From CALAED01 sp937891035 (GTDB lineage Bacteria > Actinomycetota > Actinomycetes > Streptosporangiales > Streptosporangiaceae), in NCBI GenBank assembly GCA_035642125.1, contig DASQSZ010000350.1:1-15164 (forward strand): a DNA stretch of 15,164 nt. Reading direction: 5' to 3'. Under the pieces are notes generated by a model. It ran no database searches and was not told the origin of the DNA. It saw only the letters and a program-made list of their open reading frames with translations. Of this stretch, positions 13,310 through 15,164 are shown one piece after another (the first letter of the stretch is position 1; each line of letters opens with the position of its first letter). The position numbers and the translations under genes were made by a program.

Positions 13310-14644
13310 TCACACGGTCCCGTTGAGAAACGCTTCGCGGCCGATCCCGCGCAGCGAGGCGTCGAGCACCTCGGCCGTGTGGGCCACCCGGATGTCGCTC
13401 GGCTTCCCGTTCGCCCCGCCCTCCGCGGCGCCGGCCGCATCGCCGCCGATGCGGCGCAGCGCGGTGGCGATCTGCAGCGAGCACCCGGGGTTGGCCGCGA
13501 CGAGCAGCTCGGCCCCGGTCGCCCGCACCCCGGCCGCCTTGCGTTCGCCGAGCTCTTTGGCCGCGGTCGGTTGCAGCAGGTTGTAGACCCCGGCGGACCC
13601 ACAGCAGATCTCCGGGTCCGGGACCTCTCTCACTTCCAGCTCGGGGACGCCGGCGAGCAGTTCGCGCGGCTGCGACCGGACGCCCTGGGCATGGGCGAGA
13701 TGACAGGCGTCGTGGTAGGCCACCGTGATCGGCAGGGGCCGGCGTACGGCGCGCGGCCCCAGCTCGACCAGGAACTCGGCGAGATCTCGCGTCTTGCGGG
13801 ACAGCGCGACGGCCCGGTCGGCCCAGGCCGGGTCGGCGCCGAACACCGCCGCGTAGTCCTTCATCGCCGACCCGCAGCCGGCCGAGTTGACCACCACGAC
13901 GTCGGCGGACTCGAACGCCGCCATCGTCGCGCGGGCGAAGTCCTTCGCCTCGGCGTCGCGGCCCGAGTGCAACGAAAGCGCCCCGCAACAGCCTTGCGCC
14001 TTGGGGATCAGTACCTCGCAGCCCTCGGCCGCGAGCACTCGCGCCGTGGCGGCGTTGACCTGGGGGAAGAACTCGCCCTGGACGCATCCGGTGAGCATCG
14101 CGACGCGCGCCCGGCGCGTCCCTTGCGCGGGAATCCGATCGGGCAGCCGGGCGGCCCGCCCCGGCGGCGGAGCCAGCCGTTCCATCGCGGCCAGGGTGGG
14201 GGAGAGCCGCTCGAGCAGGCCGCTGCCCCGGATCAGCCGGGACAGCCCGCTGCGCTGATAGGCGCGCAGCGGCAGGCGCAGCGCGCGGAGCCGCCGCGGG
14301 TAGGGGAAGACCGCGAAGATCGCTTCCCGTAGGGCGCGGTCAGCGCGGCGGCGCGGGTGCTCGTGTTCGACCTGCGCGCGCGTGACCTCGATCAGCCGGT
14401 CGTATTGCACGCCGGACGGACAGGACGTCACACATGCCATGCAGCCGAGGCAGCGGTCGAAGTGCTGGACCATCTCCTCGGACAGCGGCGTGCCGTCGGC
14501 ATGCTGGCTCATCAGGTGGATCCGGCCGCGCGGGGAGTCCATCTCCTCGCCCCACAGCAGGTACGTGGGGCAGGTCGGCAGGCAGAACCCGCAGTGCACA
14601 CAGTCGTCGATCAGCGGCTGCAGGTCCTCCTCTGGCGTGGTCAT
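13310..14644 (-). CDS. glcF: Glycolate oxidase-type iron-sulfur subunit (GlcF)
   Basis: A 444-residue electron-transfer subunit of the GlcDEF-type glycolate oxidase/dehydrogenase, or a related FAD/Fe-S 2-hydroxyacid dehydrogenase, acting at the inner face of the membrane. Two ferredoxin motifs are intact: C15-VH-C18-GF-C21-LPT-C25-P and C65-LG-C68-MA-C71-VTS-C75-P. Two CCG (heterodisulfide-reductase-like) motifs follow, QGCCGALS (C219/C220) and EICCGSAG (C347/C348). Length and order fit GlcF. The start is the ATG at 14644-14642, which shares one base with the glcE stop (TGATG), so translation is coupled; in-frame upstream codons belong to the glcE region. The substrate could be glycolate or D-lactate. 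Confidence 0.92.
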   Translation of the reverse strand: MTTPEEDLQPLIDDCVHCGFCLPTCPTYLLWGEEMDSPRGRIHLMSQHADGTPLSEEMVQHFDRCLGCMACVTSCPSGVQYDRLIEVTRAQVEHEHPRRRADRALREAIFAVFPYPRRLRALRLPLRAYQRSGLSRLIRGSGLLERLSPTLAAMERLAPPPGRAARLPDRIPAQGTRRARVAMLTGCVQGEFFPQVNAATARVLAAEGCEVLIPKAQGCCGALSLHSGRDAEAKDFARATMAAFESADVVVVNSAGCGSAMKDYAAVFGADPAWADRAVALSRKTRDLAEFLVELGPRAVRRPLPITVAYHDACHLAHAQGVRSQPRELLAGVPELEVREVPDPEICCGSAGVYNLLQPTAAKELGERKAAGVRATGAELLVAANPGCSLQIATALRRIGGDAAGAAEGGANGKPSDIRVAHTAEVLDASLRGIGREAFLNGTV

Positions 14645-15034
14645 CAGATGCCTCCCACGAAACGTCCCGGCGCCAGCCGGTGGCCGGGGTCGAACTGGGC
14701 CTTGACCCGGTGCAGCAGCGCCAGCGCCGGGGCCGGCCCCCACAGGTCCATCGTCTCGTGCAGGCCCGCAGGCCCGAACCGGGCGATCACCGAACCGCCG
14801 TGCGCGAGCACCGCGGACCGCAGCCGGGTCACCAGCGCGGCCACCTCCTCGACCGGCGTCCCGCCGGGCACGGCGACGTACCAGTGCCCGGCGCCCGCCG
14901 AGCCCCGGATCCCGGCGCCGGCCGCGAGGAGAGCGGGCAGCGCGGTCTCACCGAGCGAGGCGAGCGCCGTGGGCGGGGCGGTGACCTCCAGCAGGGTCTC
15001 ACCGTCGGGATAGCGGCCCCACCAGGCGGGCGGC
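14644..15034 (-). CDS. glcE: Glycolate oxidase FAD-binding subunit GlcE, C-terminal part (interrupted)
   Basis: About 130 residues on the minus strand, from PPAWWGRYPDGETLLEVTAPP to the typical GlcE ending FDPGHRLAPGRFVGGI. GlcE is the second FAD-type subunit of the GlcDEF complex and normally has about 350-400 residues; this is only its C-terminal portion. Reading upstream, GlcE homology stops at about 15034: the bases beyond encode an earlier part of the same protein, but on the opposite strand. A TTG at 15045-15043 could formally initiate the frame, but it lies in the inverted segment and is an unlikely real start. The stop overlaps the glcF start by one base. Either the gene is broken by an inversion or the window end is chimeric. 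Confidence 0.8.
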
Positions 15035-15037
15035 ACG
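15025..15037. other. Inversion or chimera junction inside glcE
   Basis: Minus-strand codons for Pro-Pro-Ala of GlcE and plus-strand codons for Ala-Gly-Gly before VVKNVAGYD use the same bases, GGCGGGCGGC at 15025-15034. The breakpoint therefore falls in a G+C-rich stretch compatible with both sides, as expected for joining at short inverted homology. Confidence 0.75.
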
Positions 15038-15164
15038 GTCGTCAAGAACGTCGCCGGCTACGACCTCGGCAAGCTGTTCACCGGGTCGTACGGCACCCTC
15101 GGGCTCATCGTCGAAGCGGCATTCCGGCTGCACCCGCTGCCGGCGGCGCGGGCGTACGTCACCC
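15026..15164 (+). pseudogene. glcE: Inverted internal segment of GlcE (FAD-binding domain), cut by window edge
   Basis: The plus strand from 15026 reads AGGTVVKNVAGYDLGKLFTG, then SYGTLGLIVEAAFRLHPLPA and RAYVT, without a stop to the window edge. VKNVAGYDLGKL..GS(Y/F)GTLG is the hallmark of the GlcE FAD-binding (PCMH) domain, which should lie upstream of, and on the same strand as, the PPAWWG... part. A TAG at 15011 precedes it in frame and no start codon with a ribosome-binding site is seen, so this piece is not an independent gene start. Roughly 60 residues that normally lie between AYVT and PPAWW are absent from the window; they may continue beyond the edge. That estimate is from recalled homologue layouts. 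Confidence 0.78.

Noticed and set aside
13259..14332. A 357-codon plus-strand open frame across glcF.
   Set aside because: It is the shadow of glcF, whose Fe-S and CCG motifs are intact on the minus strand.
14645..14743. A longer GlcF start giving 33 extra N-terminal residues.
   Set aside because: The extension overlaps the glcE coding region and is Gly/Pro/Ala-rich; the ATG overlapping the glcE stop gives the normal GlcF N-terminus.
14644..15045. A complete small 133-residue gene starting at TTG 15045 before glcF.
   Set aside because: It corresponds to the C-terminal part of GlcE only; the TTG lies in the inverted segment and no family of that length is recognised.

Overview
The window is high-G+C actinobacterial chromosome, most likely from a filamentous or related genus (Streptosporangiales-like, by gene content; this is inference). 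The gene families are actinobacterial, codons mostly end in G or C, and several starts lack a Shine-Dalgarno but have a -10-like hexamer 6-8 nt upstream, as in leaderless actinobacterial genes.

Layout from left to right: (1) The 5' end of a minus-strand S9-family (prolyl oligopeptidase-like) peptidase, cut by the window edge. (2) A complete minus-strand gluABCD-type amino-acid ABC importer (ATPase, lipoprotein binding protein, two permeases), with hairpins at the gluA/gluB junction, the gluB/gluC junction and after gluD. (3) A plus-strand housekeeping block: miaB, a class III extradiol dioxygenase (LigB)-like protein of unknown function, miaA and dapF. A small MT0933/Rv0909-like antitoxin-family gene lies on the opposite strand between the LigB-like gene and miaA. 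MiaA and MiaB act consecutively on A37 of UNN-reading tRNAs; DapF makes meso-diaminopimelate. (4) A tightly coupled plus-strand cassette of two peptide-type ABC permeases and a family 5 lipoprotein binding protein, with no ATPase gene in the window. (5) A minus-strand single-pass secreted or anchored protein that I cannot name, with two inverted repeats in its upstream region. (6) A minus-strand glycolate-oxidase-type module: complete glcF preceded by glcE.

The most unusual feature is at the right edge. The C-terminal part of GlcE is on the minus strand, as expected upstream of glcF. At about 15025-15037 it meets, head to head, an earlier part of the same protein (VKNVAGYDLGKL... of the FAD domain) encoded on the plus strand. 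The junction bases fit both coding phases. This is either an inversion inside glcE between short inverted repeats or a chimeric join near a contig end.

Second-tier oddities are in-frame G+C-rich repeat insertions in three neighbouring housekeeping-block genes (miaB, the LigB-like gene, dapF), a LigB-like protein whose histidines do not complete a class III metal site, and an ABC cassette without its motor. I see no tRNA, rRNA, CRISPR array, insertion sequence or prophage. Apart from the glcE junction the window is ordinary chromosomal sequence, and I do not see a clear new defence or mobile system.
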